Part shown: positions 12,988-27,378 of the stretch, piece by piece
Numbering within the stretch: the stretch's first letter is position 1
Layout: the number at the start of each line of letters is the position of its first letter
Made by a program: the position numbers and the translations under genes
Assembly: GCA_964057225.1 (NCBI GenBank)
Contig: OZ059897.1
Location: 4,464,001-4,528,000 of the forward strand
Origin: Auanema rhodensis
Taxonomy: Eukaryota > Nematoda > Chromadorea > Rhabditida > Rhabditidae
Length of the DNA: 64,000 nucleotides
Direction: 5' to 3'
Notes under the pieces: model-generated
Told to the model about the DNA's origin: nothing
Databases searched by the model: none
What the model saw: only the letters and a program-made list of their open reading frames with translations

Positions 12988-13338
12988 TTCGATGCGGATT
13001 TTTAAGCTGCGTCGATCTGTGTTATCAGATTTGAGTTAGCTTAAAAATGCACCGAGATATCAACTGATATATGTTCACACTTATATCCTCGATTTTCACC
13101 CTGAAGAAATGATTTTTTCGTTGAAAAACATTGTCCATCGTATTCGTCTTGAAAAAAAGAATCTAAAAACATCTACTTTTTGTGAAATTATTCAGAAATT
13201 TTTCGGGAAAATTTTTGTCAAAATGTTTTTGGAAGCAATGTTGAGTGTACATGGGAAATCAACATACACTAATGCATTATTTTTCATACGATCATAACTG
13301 ATTTTTGTATAGAGCGTTTCTCAATGTAGTATAGTGCA

Positions 13339-13689
13339 TTCGATGCGGATTTTTAAGCTGCGTCGATCTGTGTTATCAGATTTGCGCTAGCTTAAAAATG
13401 CACCGAGTAATCAACTGATATAGGTTCACACTTATATCCTCGATTTTCACCCTGAAGAATTAATTTTTTCGTTGAATAACATTGTCCATCGTCTTTGCCT
13501 TGAAAAAAGAAATCTAAAAACTCCTACTTTTTGTGAAATTATTTAGAAATTTTTCGGGAAAATTTTTGTCACAATGTTTTTGGAAGCAATGTTGAGTGTA
13601 CATGGGAACTCAGCATACACTAATGCATTATTTTTCAAACGATCATAACTAATTTTTGTATAGAGCGTTTCTCAATGTAGTATAGTGCA
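13339..13689 (+). repeat. Representative X-haplotype monomer
   Basis: X monomers carry CGCT at 47-50, TA at 70-71, G at 85, T at 122 and A at 124 (no ATG), T at 139, the CTTTGCC form at 155-161, GA at 171-172, TC at 184-185, T at 206, C at 234 and usually G at 275, ending with TATAG or AAATAG. The in-frame ATG is absent and TAG stands at 206-208, so no long reading frame is possible. X copies occur across the whole window in both arms. The letters X, Y and Z are labels for this annotation only. Confidence 0.85.
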
Positions 13690-15093
13690 TTCGATGCGGA
13701 TTTGTAAGCTGCGTCGATCTGTGTTATCAGATTTGAGTTAGCTTAAAAATGCACCGAGATATCAACTGATATATGTTCACACTTATATCCTCGATTTTCA
13801 CCCTGAAGAAATGATTTTTTCGTTGAAAAACATTGTCCATCGTATTCGTCTTGAAAAAAGGAATCTAAAAACATCTACTTTCTGTGAAATTATTTAGAAA
13901 TTTTTCGGGAAAATTTTTGTCAAAATGTTTTTGGAAGCAATGTTGAGTGTACATGGGAACTCAACATACACTAATGCATTATTTTTCATACGATCATAAC
14001 TAATTTTTGTATAAAGCGTTTCTCAATGTAGTTTAGTGCATTCGATGCGGATTTTTAAGCTGCGTTGATCTGTGTTATCAGATTTGAGTTAACTTAAAAA
14101 TGCACCGAGATATCAACTGATATATGTTCACACTTATATCCTCGATTTTCACCCTGAAGAATTAATTTTTTCGTTGAATAACATTGTCCATCGTCTTTGC
14201 CTTGAAAAATGAAATCTAAAAACTCCTACTTTTTGTGAAATTATTTAGAAATTTTTCGGGAAAATTTTTGTCACAATGTTTTTGGAAGCAATGTTGAGTG
14301 TACATGGGAACTCAGCATACAGTAATGCATTATTTTTCAAACGATCATAACTAATTTTTGTATAGAGCGTTTCTCAATGTAGTATAGTGCATTCGATGCG
14401 GATTTGTAAGCTGCGTCGATCTGTGTTATCAGATTTGAGTTAGCTTAAAAATGCACCGAGATATCAACTGATATATGTTCACACTTATATCCTCGATTTT
14501 CACCCTGAAGAAATGAGTTTTTCGTTGAAAAACATTGTCCATCGTATTCGTCTTGAAAAAAGGAATCTAAAAACATCTACTTTCTGTGAAATTATTTAGA
14601 AATTTTTCGGGAAAATTTTTGTCAAAATGTTTTTGGAAGCAATGTTGAGTGTACATGGGAACTCAACATACACTAATGCATTATTTTTCATACGATCATA
14701 ACTAATTTTTGTATAAAGCGTTTCTCAATGTAGTTTAGTGCATTCGATGCGGATTTTTAAGCTGCGTTGATCTGTGTTATCAGATTTGAGTTAACTTAAA
14801 AATGCACCGAGATATCAACTGATATATGTTCACACTTATATCCTCGATTTTCACCCTGAAGAATTAATTTTTTCGTTGAATAACATTGTCCATCGTCTTT
14901 GCCTTGAAAAATGAAATCTAAAAACTCCTACTTTTTGTGAAATTATTTAGAAATTTTTCGGGAAAATTTTTGTCACAATGTTTTTGGAAGCAATGTTGAG
15001 TGTACATGGGAACTCAGCATACAGTAATGCATTATTTTTCAAACGATCATAACTAATTTTTGTATAGAGCGTTTCTCAATGTAGTATAGTGCA
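13690..15093 (+). repeat. Dimer HOR, two copies (702 bp each)
   Basis: A Y monomer with TTTGTAAG, CTTTCTGTG and GTAGTTTAG, followed by a monomer with GTTAACTT, AAAATGAAATC and CAGTAATGC, is repeated at 13690-14391 and 14392-15093. The second copy adds AAATGAGTTT, which also appears in the following monomer at 15094. The shared private variants mark a young dimer amplification. Confidence 0.8.
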
Positions 15094-15795
15094 TTCGATG
15101 CGGATTTGTAAGCTGCGTCGATCTGTGTTATCAGATTTGAGTTAGCTTAAAAATGCACCGAGATATCAACTGATATATGTTCACACTTATATCCTCGATT
15201 TTCACCCTGAAGAAATGAGTTTTTCGTTGAAAAACATTGTCCATCGTATTCGTCTTGAAAAAAGGAATCTAAAAACATCTACTTTTTGTGAAATTATTTA
15301 GAAATTTTTCGGGAAAATTTTTGTCAAAATGTTTTTGGAAGCAATGTTGAGTGTACATGGGAACTCAACATACACTAATGCATTATTTTTCAAACGATCA
15401 TAACTAATTTTTGTATTAAGCGTTTATCAATGTAGTATAGTGCATTCGATGCGGATTTTTAAGCTGCGTCGATCTGTGTTATCAGATTTGCGCTAGCTTG
15501 AAAATGCACCGAGATATCAACTGATATAGGTTCACACTTATATCCTCGATTTTCACCCTGAAGAATTAATTTTTTCGTTGAATAACATTGTCCATCGTCT
15601 TTGCCTTGAAATAAGGAATCTAAAAACATCTACTTTTTGTGAAATTATTTAGAAATTTTTCGGGAAAATTTTTGTCACAATGTTTTTGGAAGCAATGTTG
15701 AGTGTACATGGGAACTCAGCATACACTAATGCATTATTTTTCAAACGATCATAACTAATTTTTGTATAGAGCGTTTCTCAATGTAGTATAGTGCA

Positions 15796-16497
15796 TTCGA
15801 TGCGGATTAGTAAGCTGCGTCGATCTGTGTTATCAGATTTGAGTTAGCTTAAAAATGCACCGAGATATCAACTGATATATGTTCACACTTATATCCTCGA
15901 TTTTCACCCTGAAGAAATGATTTTTTCGTTGAAAAACATTGTCCATCGTATTCGTCTTGAAAAAAGGAATCTAAAAACATCTACTTTTTGTGAAATTATT
16001 TAGAAATTTTTCGGGAAAATTTTTGTCAAAATGTTTTTGGAAGCAATGTTGAGTGTACATGGGAACTCAACATACACTAATGCATTATTTTTCAAACGAT
16101 CATAACTAATTTTTGTATTAAGCGTTTATCAATGTAGTATAGTGCATTCGATGCGGATTTTTAAGCTGCGTCGATCTGTGTTATCAGATTTGCGCTAGCT
16201 TGAAAATGCACCGAGATATCAACTGATATAGGTTCACACTTATATCCTCGATTTTCACCCTGAAGAACTAATTTTTTCGTTGAATAACATTGTCTATCGT
16301 CTTTGCCTTGAAAAAAGGAATCTAAAAACATCTACTTTTTGTGAAATTATTTAGAAATTTTTCGGGAAAATTTTTGTCACAATGTTTTTGGAAGCAATGT
16401 TGAGTGTACATGGGAACTCAGCATACACTAATGCATTATTTTTCAAACGATCATAACTAATTTTTGTATAGAGCGTTTCTCAATGTAGTATAGTGCA
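15796..16497 (+). repeat. Dimer block duplicated at 19657-20358
   Basis: A monomer starting GGATTAGTAAG followed by one with GCTTGAAAATG, AAGAACTAATT and TTGTCTATCG occurs here and again at 19657-20358, an offset of 3861 bp (11 monomers). The markers are otherwise rare, so common ancestry of the two blocks is likely. The AAGAACTAATT/TTGTCTATCG pair later spreads to 23637, 25391, 26796 and 27147. Confidence 0.75.
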
Positions 16498-19400
16498 TTC
16501 GATGCGGATTTTTAAGCTGCGTTGATCTGTGTTATCAGATTTGCGCTAGCTTGAAAATGCACCGAGATATCAACTGATATAGGTTCACACTTATATCCTC
16601 GATTTTCACCCTGAAGAATTAATTTTTTCGTTGAATAACATTGTCCATCGTCTTTGCCTTGAAAAAAGGAATCTAAAAACATCTACTTTCTGTGAAATTA
16701 TTTAGAAATTTTTCGGGAAAATTTTTGTCACAATGTTTTTGGAAGCAATGTTGAGTGTACATGGGAACTCAGCATACACTAATGCATTATTTTTCAAACG
16801 ATCATAACTAATTTTTGTATAGAGCGTTTCTCAATGTAGTATAGTGCATTCGATGCGGATTTGTAAGCTGCGTCGATCTGTGTTATCAGATTTGAGTTAG
16901 CTTAAAAATGCACCGAGATATCAACTGATATATGTTCACACTTATATCCTCGATTTTCACCCTGAAGAAATGATTTTTTTGTTGAAAAACATTGTCCATC
17001 GTATTCGTCTTGAAAAAAGGAATCTAAAAACATCTACTTTCTGTGAAATTATTTAGAAATTTTTCGGGAAAATTTTTGTCAAAATGTTTTTGGAAGCAAT
17101 GTTGAGTGTACATGGGAACTCAACATACACTAATGCATTATTTTTCATACGATCATAACTAATTTTTGTATAAAGCGTTTCTCAATGTAGTATAGTGCAT
17201 TCGATGCGGATTTTTAAGCTGCGTCGATCTGTGTTATCAGATTTGAGTTAGCTTAAAAATGCACCGAGATATCAACTGATATATGTTCACACTTATATCC
17301 TCGATTTTCACCCTGAAGAAATGATTTTTTCGTTGAAAAACATTGTCCATCGTATTCGTCTTGAAAAAAGGAATCTAAAAACATCTACTTTTTGTGAAAT
17401 TATTTAGAAATTTTTCGGGAAAATTTTTGTCAAAATGTTTTTGGAAGCAATGTTGAGTGTACATGGGAACTCAACATACACTAATGCATTATTTTTCAAA
17501 CGATCATAACTAATTTTTGTATTAAGCGTTTATCAATGTAGTATAGTGCATTCGATGCGGATTTTTAAGCTGCGTCGATCTGTGTTATCAGATTTGCGCT
17601 AGCTTGAAAATGCACCGAGATATCAACTGATATAGGTTCACACTTATATCCTCGATTTTCACCCTGAAGAATTAATTTTTTCGTTGAATAACATTGTCCA
17701 TCGTCTTTGCCTTGAAAAAAGGAATCTAAAAACATCTACTTTTTGTGAAATTATTTAGAAATTTTTCGGGAAAATTTTTGTCACAATGTTTTTGGAAGCA
17801 ATGTTGAGTGTACATGGGAACTCAGCATACACTAATGCATTATTTTTCAAACGATCATAACTAATTTTTGTATAGAGCGTTTCTCAATGTAGTATAGTGC
17901 ATTCGATGCGGATTTTTAAGCTGCGTCGATCTGTGTTATCAGATTTGAGTTAGCTTAAAAATGCACCGAGATATCAACTGATATATGTTCACACTTATAT
18001 CCTCGATTTTCACCCTGAAGAAATGATTTTTTCGTTGAAAAACATTGTCCATCGTATTCGTCTTGAAAAAAAGAATCTAAAAACATCTACTATTTGTGAA
18101 ATTATTCAGAAATTTTTCGGGAAAATTTTTGTCAAAATGTTTTTGGAAGCAATGTTGAGTGTACATGGGAACTGAACATACACTAATGCATTATTTTTCA
18201 AACGATCATAACTAATTTTTGTATGGAGCGTTTCTCAATGTAGTATAGTGCATTCGATGCGGATTTTTAAGCTGCGTTGATCTGTGTTATCAGATTTGCG
18301 CTAGCTTAAAAATGCACCGAGTAATCAACTGATATAGGTTCACACTTATATCCTCGATTTTCACCCTGAAGAATTAATTTTTTCGTTGAATAACATTGTC
18401 CATTGTTTTTGCCTTGAAAAAAGAAATCTAAAAACTCCTACTTTTTGTGAAATTATTTAGAAATTTTTCGGGAAAATTTTTGTCACAATGTTTTTGGAAG
18501 CAATGTTGAGTGTACATGGGAACTCAGCATACACTAATGCATTATTTTTCAAACGATCATAACTAATTTTTGTATAGAGCGTTTCTTAATGTAGTATAGT
18601 GCATTCGATGCGGATTTTTAAGCTGCGTCGATCTGTGTTATCAGATTTGAGTTAGCTTAAAAATGCACCGAGATATCAACTGATATATGTTCACACTTAT
18701 ATCCTCGATTTTCACCCTGAAGAAATGATTTTTTCGTTGAAAAACATTGTCCATCGTATTCGTCTTGAAAAAAGGAATCTAAAAACATCTACTTTTTGTG
18801 AAATTATTTAGAAATTTTTCGGGAAAATTTTTGTCAAAATGTTTTTGGAAGCAATGTTGAGTGTACATGGGAACTCAACATACACTAATGCATTATTTTT
18901 CATACGATCATAACTAATTTTTGTATAAAGCGTTTTTCAATGTAGTATAGTGCATTCAATGCGGATTTTTAAGCTGCGTTTATCTGTGTTATCAGATTTG
19001 AGTTAACTTAAAAATGCACCGAGATATCAACTGATATATGTTCACACTTATATCCTCGATTTTCACCCTGAAGAAATGATTTTTTTGTTGAAAAACATTG
19101 TCCATCGTATTCGTCTTGAAAAAAGGAATCTAAAAACATCTACTTTTTGTGAAATTATTTAGAAATTTTTCGGGAAAATTTTTGTCAAAATGTTTTTGGA
19201 AGCAATGTTGAGTGTACATGGGAACTCAACATACACTAATGCATTATTTTTCAAACGATCATAACTAATTTTTGTATTAAGCGTTTATCAATGTAGTATA
19301 GTGCATTCGATGCGGATTTTTAAGCTGCGTCGATCTGTGTTATCAGATTTGCGCTAGCTTGAAAATGCACCGAGATATCAACTGATATAGGTTCACACTT

Positions 19401-22400
19401 ATATCCTCGATTTTCACCCTGAAGAAATGATTTTTTCGTTAAAAAACATTGTCCATCGTATTCGTCTTGAAAAAAGGAATCTAAAAACATCTACTTTTTG
19501 TGAAATTATTTAGAAATTTTTCGGGAAAATTTTTGTCAAAATGTTTTTGGAAGCAATGTTGAGTGTACATGGGAACTCAACATACACTAATGCATTATTT
19601 TTCAAACGATCATAACTAATTTTTGTATAGAGCGTTTCTCAATGTAGTATAGTGCATTCGATGCGGATTAGTAAGCTGCGTCGATCTGTGTTATCAGATT
19701 TGAGTTAGCTTAAAAATGCACCGAGATATCAACTGATATATGTTCACACTTATATCCTCGATTTTCACCCTGAAGAAATGATTTTTTCGTTGAAAAACAT
19801 TGTCCATCGTATTCGTCTTGAAAAAAGGAATCTAAAAACATCTACTTTTTGTGAAATTATTTAGAAATTTTTCGGGAAAATTTTTGTCAAAATGTTTTTG
19901 GAAGCAATGTTGAGTGTACATGGGAACTCAACATACACTAATGCATTATTTTTCAAACGATCATAACTAATTTTTGTATTAAGCGTTTATCAATGTAGTA
20001 TAGTGCATTCGATGCGGATTTTTAAGCTGCGTCGATCTGTGTTATCAGATTTGCGCTAGCTTGAAAATGCACCGAGATATCAACTGATATAGGTTCACAC
20101 TTATATCCTCGATTTTCACCCTGAAGAACTAATTTTTTCGTTGAATAACATTGTCTATCGTCTTTGCCTTGAAAAAAGGAATCTAAAAACATCTACTTTT
20201 TGTGAAATTATTTAGAAATTTTTCGGGAAAATTTTTGTCACAATGTTTTTGGAAGCAATGTTGAGTGTACATGGGAACTCAGCATACACTAATGCATTAT
20301 TTTTCAAACGATCATAACTAATTTTTGTATAGAGCGTTTCTCAATGTAGTATAGTGCATTCGATGCGGATTTTTAAGCTGCGTCGATCTGTGTTATCAGA
20401 TTTGAGTTAGCTTAAAAATGCACCGAGATATCAACTGATATATGTTCACACTTATATCCTCGATTTTCACCCTGAAGAAATGATTTTTTCGTTAAAAAAC
20501 ATTGTCCATCGTATTCGTCTTGAAAAAAGGAATCTAAAAACATCTACTTTTTGTGAAATTATTTAGAAATTTTTCGGGAAAATTTTTGTCAAAATGTTTT
20601 TGGAAGCAATGTTGAGTGTACATGGGAACTCAACATACACTAATGCATTATTTTTCAAACGATCATAACTAATTTTTGTATAGAGCGTTTCTCAATGTAG
20701 TATAGTGCATTCGATGCGGATTTTTAAGCTGCGTCGATCTGTGTTATCAGATTTGAGTTAGCTTAAAAATGCACCGAGATATCAACTGATATATGTTCAC
20801 ACTTATATCCTCGATTTTCACCCTGAAGAAATGATTTTTTCGTTGAAAAACATTGTCCATCGTATTCGTCTTGAAAAAAAGAATCTAAAAACATCTACTT
20901 TTTGTGAAATTATTCAGAAATTTTTCGGGAAAATTTTTGTCAAAATGTTTTTGGAAGCAATGTTGAGTGTACATGGGAACTCAACATACACTAATGCATT
21001 ATTTTTCAAACGATCATAACTAATTTTTGTATGGAGCGTTTCTCAATGTAGTATAGTGCATTCGATGCGGATTTTTAAGCTGCGTTGATCTGTGTTATCA
21101 GATTTGCGCTAGCTTAAAAATGCACCGAGTAATCAACTGATATAGGTTCACACATATATCCTCGATTTTCACCCTGAAGAATTAATTTTTTCGTTGAATA
21201 ACATTGTCCATTGTTTTTGCCTTGAAAAAAGAAATCTAAAAACTCCTACTTTTTGTGAAATTATTTAGAAATTTTTCGGGAAAATTTTTGTCACAATGTT
21301 TTTGGAAGCAATGTTGAGTGTACATGGGAACTCAGCATACACTAATGCATTATTTTTCAAACGATCATAACTAATTTTTGTATAGAGCGTTTCTCAATGT
21401 AGTATAGTGCATTCGATGCGGATTTTTAAGCTGCGTCGATCTGTGTTATCAGATTTGAGTTAGCTTAAAAATGCACCGAGATATCAACTGATATATGTTC
21501 ACACTTATATCCTCGATTTTCACCCTGAAGAAATGATTTTTTCGTTGAAAAACATTGTCCATCGTATTCGTCTTGAAAAAAGGAATCTAAAAACATCTAC
21601 TTTTTGTGAAATTATTTAGAAATTTTTCGGGAAAATTTTTGTCAAAATGTTTTTGGAAGCAATGTTGAGTGTACATGGGAACTCAACATACACTAATGCA
21701 TTATTTTTCAAACGATCATAACTAATTTTTGTATAGAGCGTTTCTCATTGTAGTATAGTGCATTCGATGCGGATTTTTAAGCTGCGTTGATCTGTGTTAT
21801 CAGATTTGAGTTAACTTAAAAATGCACCGAGATATCAACTGATATATGTTGACACTTATATCCTCGATTTTCACCCTGAAGAAATGATTTTTTCGTTAAA
21901 AAACATTGTCCATCGTATTCGTCTTGAAAAAAGGAATCTAAAAACATCTACTTTTTGTGAAATTATTTAGAAATTTTTCGGGAAAATTTTTGTCAAAATG
22001 TTTTTGGAAGCAATGTTGAGTGTACATGGGAACTCAGCATACACTAATGCATTATTTTTCAAACGATCATAACTAATTTTTGTATAGAGCGTTTCTCAAT
22101 GTAGTATAGTGCATTCGATGCGGATTTTTAAGCTGCGTCGATCTGTGTTATCAGATTTGAGTTAGCTTAAAAATGCACCGAGATATCAACTGATATATGT
22201 TCACACTTATATCCTCGATTTTCACCCTGAAGAAATGATTTTTTCGTTAAAAAACATTGTCCATCGTATTCGTCTTGAAAAAAGGAATCTAAAAACATCT
22301 ACTTTTTGTGAAATTATTTAGAAATTTTTCGGGAAAATTTTTGTCAAAATGTTTTTGGAAGCAATGTTGAGTGTACATGGGAACTCAACATACACTAATG

Positions 22401-22815
22401 CATTATTTTTCAAACGATCATAACTGATTTTTGTATAGAGCGTTTCTCAATGTAGTATAGTGCATTCGATGCGGATTTTTAAGCTGCGTCGATCTGTGTT
22501 ATCAGATTTGCGCTAGCTTAAAAATGCACCGAGTAATCAACTGATATAGGTTCACACTTATATCCTCGATTTTCACCCTGAAGAATTAATTTTTTCGTTG
22601 AATAACATTGTCCATCGTCTTTGCCTTGAAAAAAGAAATCTAAAAACTCCTACTTTTTGTGAAATTATTTAGAAATTTTTCGGGAAAATTTTTGTCACAA
22701 TGTTTTTGGAAGCAATGTTGAGTGTACATGGGAACTCAGCATACACTAATGCATTATTTTTCAAACGATCATAACTAATTTTTGTATAGAGCGTTTCTCA
22801 ATGTAGTATAGTGCA

Positions 22816-25800
22816 TTCGATGCGGATTTGTAAGCTGCGTCGATCTGTGTTATCAGATTGGAGTTAGCTTAAAAATGCACCGAGATATCAACTGATATAT
22901 GTTCACACTTATATCCTCGATTTTCACCCTGAAGAAATGATTTTTTTGTTGAAAAACATTGTCCATCGTATTCGTCTTAAAAAAAGGAATCTAAAAACAT
23001 CTACTTTTTGTGAAATTATTTAGAAATTTTTCGGGAAAATTTTTGTCAAAATGTTTTTGGAAGCAATGTTGAGTGTACATGGGAACTCAGCATACACTAA
23101 TGCATTATTTTTCAAACGATCATAACTAATTTTTGTATAGAGCGTTTCTCAATGTAGTATAGTGCATTCGATGCGGATTTTTAAGCTGCGTCGATCTGTG
23201 TTATCAGATTTGAGTTAGCTTAAAAATGCACCGAGATATCAACTGATATATGTTCACACTTATATCCTCGATTTTCACCCTGAAGAAATGATTTTTTCGT
23301 TAAAAAACATTGTCCATCGTATTCGTCTTGAAAAAAGGAATCTAAAAACATCTACTTTTTGTGAAATTATTTAGAAATTTTTCGGGAAAATTTTTGTCAA
23401 AATGTTTTTGGAAGCAATGTTGAGTGTACATGGGAACTCAACATACACTAATGCATTATTTTTCAAACGATCATAACTAATTTTTGTATAGAGCGTTTCT
23501 CATTGTAGTATAGTGCATTCGATGCGGATTTTTAAGCTGCGTTGATCTGTGTTATCAGATTTGAGTTAACTTAAAAATGCACCGAGATATCAACTGATAT
23601 ATGTTCACACTTATATCCTCGATTTTCACCCTGAAGAACTAATTTTTTCGTTGAATAACATTGTCTATCGTCTTTGCCTTGAAAAAAGGAATCTAAAAAT
23701 ATCTACTTTTTGTGAAATTATTTAGAAATTTTTCGGGAAAATTTTTGTCAAAATGTTTTTGGAAGCAATGTTGAGTGTACATGGGAACTCAACATACACT
23801 AATGCATTATTTTTCAAACGATCATAACTAATTTTTGTATAGAGCGTTTCTCATTGTAGTATAGTGCATTCGATGCGGATTTTTAAGCTGCGTTGATCTG
23901 TGTTATCAGATTTGAGTTAACTTAAAAATGCACCGAGATATCAACTGATATATGTTCACACTTATATCCTCGATTTTCACCCTGAAGAAATGATTTTTTC
24001 GTTGAAAAACATTGTCCATCGTATTCGTCTTGAAAAAAGGAATCTAAAAACATCTACTTTTTGTGAAATTATTTAGAAATTTTTCGGGAAAATTTTTGTC
24101 AAAATGTTTTTGGAAGCAATGTTGAGTGTACATGGGAACTCAGCATACACTAATGCATTATTTTTCAAACGATCATAACTAATTTTTGTATAGAGCGTTT
24201 CTCAATGTAGTATAGTGCATTCGATGCGGATTTTTAAGCTGCGTCGATCTGTGTTATCAGATTTGAGTTAGCTTAAAAATGCACCGAGATATCAACTGAT
24301 ATATGTTCACACTTATATCCTCGATTTTCACCCTGAAGAAATGATTTTTTCGTTAAAAAACATTGTCCATCGTATTCGTCTTGAAAAAAGGAATCTAAAA
24401 ACATCTACTTTTTGTGAAATTATTTAGAAATTTTTCGGGAAAATTTTTGTCAAAATGTTTTTGGAAGCAATGTTGAGTGTACATGGGAACTCAGCATACA
24501 CTAATGCATTATTTTTCAAACGATCATAACTAATTTTTGTATAGAGCGTTTCTCAATGTAGTATAGTGCATTCGATGCGGATTTTTAAGCTGCGTCGATC
24601 TGTGTTATCAGATTTGAGTTAGCTTAAAAATGCACCGAGATATCAACTGATATATGTTCACACTTATATCCTCGATTTTCACCCTGAAGAAATGATTTTT
24701 TTGTTGAAAAACATTGTCCATCGTATTCGTCTTAAAAAAAGGAATCTAAAAACATCTACTTTTTGTGAAATTATTTAGAAATTTTTCGGGAAAATTTTTG
24801 TCAAAATGTTTTTGGAAGCAATGTTGAGTGTACATGGGAACTCAGCATACACTAATGCATTATTTTTCAAACGATCATAACTAATTTTTGTATAGAGCGT
24901 TTCTCAATGTAGTATAGTGCATTCGATGCGGATTTTTAAGCTGCGTCGATCTGTGTTATCAGATTTGAGTTAGCTTAAAAATGCACCGAGATATCAACTG
25001 ATATATGTTCACACTTATATCCTCGATTTTCACCCTGAAGAAATGATTTTTTCGTTAAAAAACATTGTCCATCGTATTCGTCTTGAAAAAAGGAATCTAA
25101 AAACATCTACTTTTTGTGAAATTATTTAGAAATTTTTCGGGAAAATTTTTGTCAAAATGTTTTTGGAAGCAATGTTGAGTGTACATGGGAACTCAACATA
25201 CACTAATGCATTATTTTTCAAACGATCATAACTAATTTTTGTATAGAGCGTTTCTCATTGTAGTATAGTGCATTCGATGCGGATTTTTAAGCTGCGTTGA
25301 TCTGTGTTATCAGATTTGAGTTAACTTAAAAATGCACCGAGATATCAACTGATATATGTTCACACTTATATCCTCGATTTTCACCCTGAAGAACTAATTT
25401 TTTCGTTGAATAACATTGTCTATCGTCTTTGCCTTGAAAAAAGGAATCTAAAAATATCTACTTTTTGTGAAATTATTTAGAAATTTTTCGGGAAAATTTT
25501 TGTCAAAATGTTTTTGGAAGCAATGTTGAGTGTACATGGGAACTCAACATACACTAATGCATTATTTTTCAAACGATCATAACTAATTTTTGTATAGAGC
25601 GTTTCTCATTGTAGTATAGTGCATTCGATGCGGATTTTTAAGCTGCGTTGATCTGTGTTATCAGATTTGAGTTAACTTAAAAATGCACCGAGATATCAAC
25701 TGATATATGTTCACACTTATATCCTCGATTTTCACCCTGAAGAAATGATTTTTTCGTTGAAAAACATTGTCCATCGTATTCGTCTTGAAAAAAGGAATCT

Positions 25801-26325
25801 AAAAACATCTACTTTTTGTGAAATTATTTAGAAATTTTTCGGGAAAATTTTTGTCAAAATGTTTTTGGAAGCAATGTTGAGTGTACATGGGAACTCAGCA
25901 TACACTAATGCATTATTTTTCAAACGATCATAACTAATTTTTGTATAGAGCGTTTCTCAATGTAGTATAGTGCATTCGATGCGGATTTTTAAGCTGCGTC
26001 GATCTGTGTTATCAGATTTGAGTTAGCTTAAAAATGCACCGAGATATCAACTGATATATGTTCACACTTATATCCTCGATTTTCACCCTGAAGAAATGAT
26101 TTTTTCGTTAAAAAACATTGTCCATCGTATTCGTCTTGAAAAAAGGAATCTAAAAACATCTACTTTTTGTGAAATTATTTAGAAATTTTTCGGGAAAATT
26201 TTTGTCAAAATGTTTTTGGAAGCAATGTTGAGTGTACATGGGAACTCAACATACACTAATGCATTATTTTTCAAACGATCATAACTAATTTTTGTATAGA
26301 GCGTTTCTCATTGTAGTATAGTGCA
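22816..26325 (+). repeat. 5-monomer HOR, two copies (1755 bp each)
   Basis: Copies at 22816-24570 and 24571-26325 share, in order: a monomer with CGTCTTAAAAA, one with CGTTAAAAAAC, one with AAGAACTAATT, TTGTCTATCG and AAATATCTAC, a Y monomer, and another CGTTAAAAAAC monomer. The first monomer of copy one has private GATTTGTAAG and GATTGGAG. The run of rare markers at constant offset makes this one of the clearest HOR duplications in the left arm. Confidence 0.85.
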
Positions 26326-26676
26326 TTCGATGCGGATTTTTAAGCTGCGTTGATCTGTGTTATCAGATTTGAGTTAACTTAAAAATGCACCGAGATATCA
26401 ACTGATATATGTTCACACTTATATCCTCGATTTTCACCCTGAAGAAATGATTTTTTCGTTAAAAAACATTGTCCATCGTATTCGTCTTGAAAAAAGGAAT
26501 CTAAAAACATCTACTTTTTGTGAAATTATTTAGAAATTTTTCGGGAAAATTTTTGTCAAAATGTTTTTGGAAGCAATGTTGAGTGTACATGGGAACTCAA
26601 CATACACTAATGCATTATTTTTCAAACGATCATAACTAATTTTTGTATAGAGCGTTTCTCAATGTAGTATAGTGCA

Positions 26677-27378
26677 TTCGATGCGGATTTTTAAGTTGCG
26701 TCGATCTGTGTTATCAGATTTGCGCTAGCTTAAAAATGCACCGAGATATCAACTGATATAAGTTCACACTTATATCCTCGATTTTCACCCTGAAGAACTA
26801 ATTTTTTCGTTGAATAACATTGTCTATCGTCTTTGCCTTGAAAAAAGGAATCTAAAAACATCTACTTTTTGTGAAATTATTTAGAAATTTTTCGGGAAAA
26901 TTTTTGTCAAAATGTTTTTGGAAGCAATGTTGAGTGTACATGGGAACTCAACATACACTAATGCATTATTTTTCAAACGATCATAACTAATTTTTGTATA
27001 GAGCGTTTCTCAATGTAGTATAGTGCATTCGATGCGGATTTTTAAGCTGCGTCGATCTGTGTTATCAGATTTGCGCTAGCTTAAAAATGCACCGAGATAT
27101 CAACTGATATAAGTTCACACTTATATCCTCGATTTTCACCCTGAAGAACTAATTTTTTCGTTGAATAACATTGTCTATCGTCTTTGCCTTGAAAAAAGGA
27201 ATCTAAAAACATCTACTTTTTGTGAAATTATTTAGAAATTTTTCGGGAAAATTTTTGTCAAAATGTTTTTGGAAGCAATGTTGAGTGTACATGGGAACTC
27301 AACATACACTAATGCATTATTTTTCAAACGATCATAACTAATTTTTGTATAGAGCGTTTCTCATTGTAGTATAGTGCA
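26677..27378 (+). repeat. Adjacent near-identical monomer pair
   Basis: Monomers 26677-27027 and 27028-27378 both carry GATATAAGTTC, which I did not see elsewhere, together with AAGAACTAATT and TTGTCTATCG. They look like a single-monomer tandem duplication. The first has AAGTTGCG at its start, and the second ends with the CTCATTG variant of the surrounding block. Confidence 0.75.
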
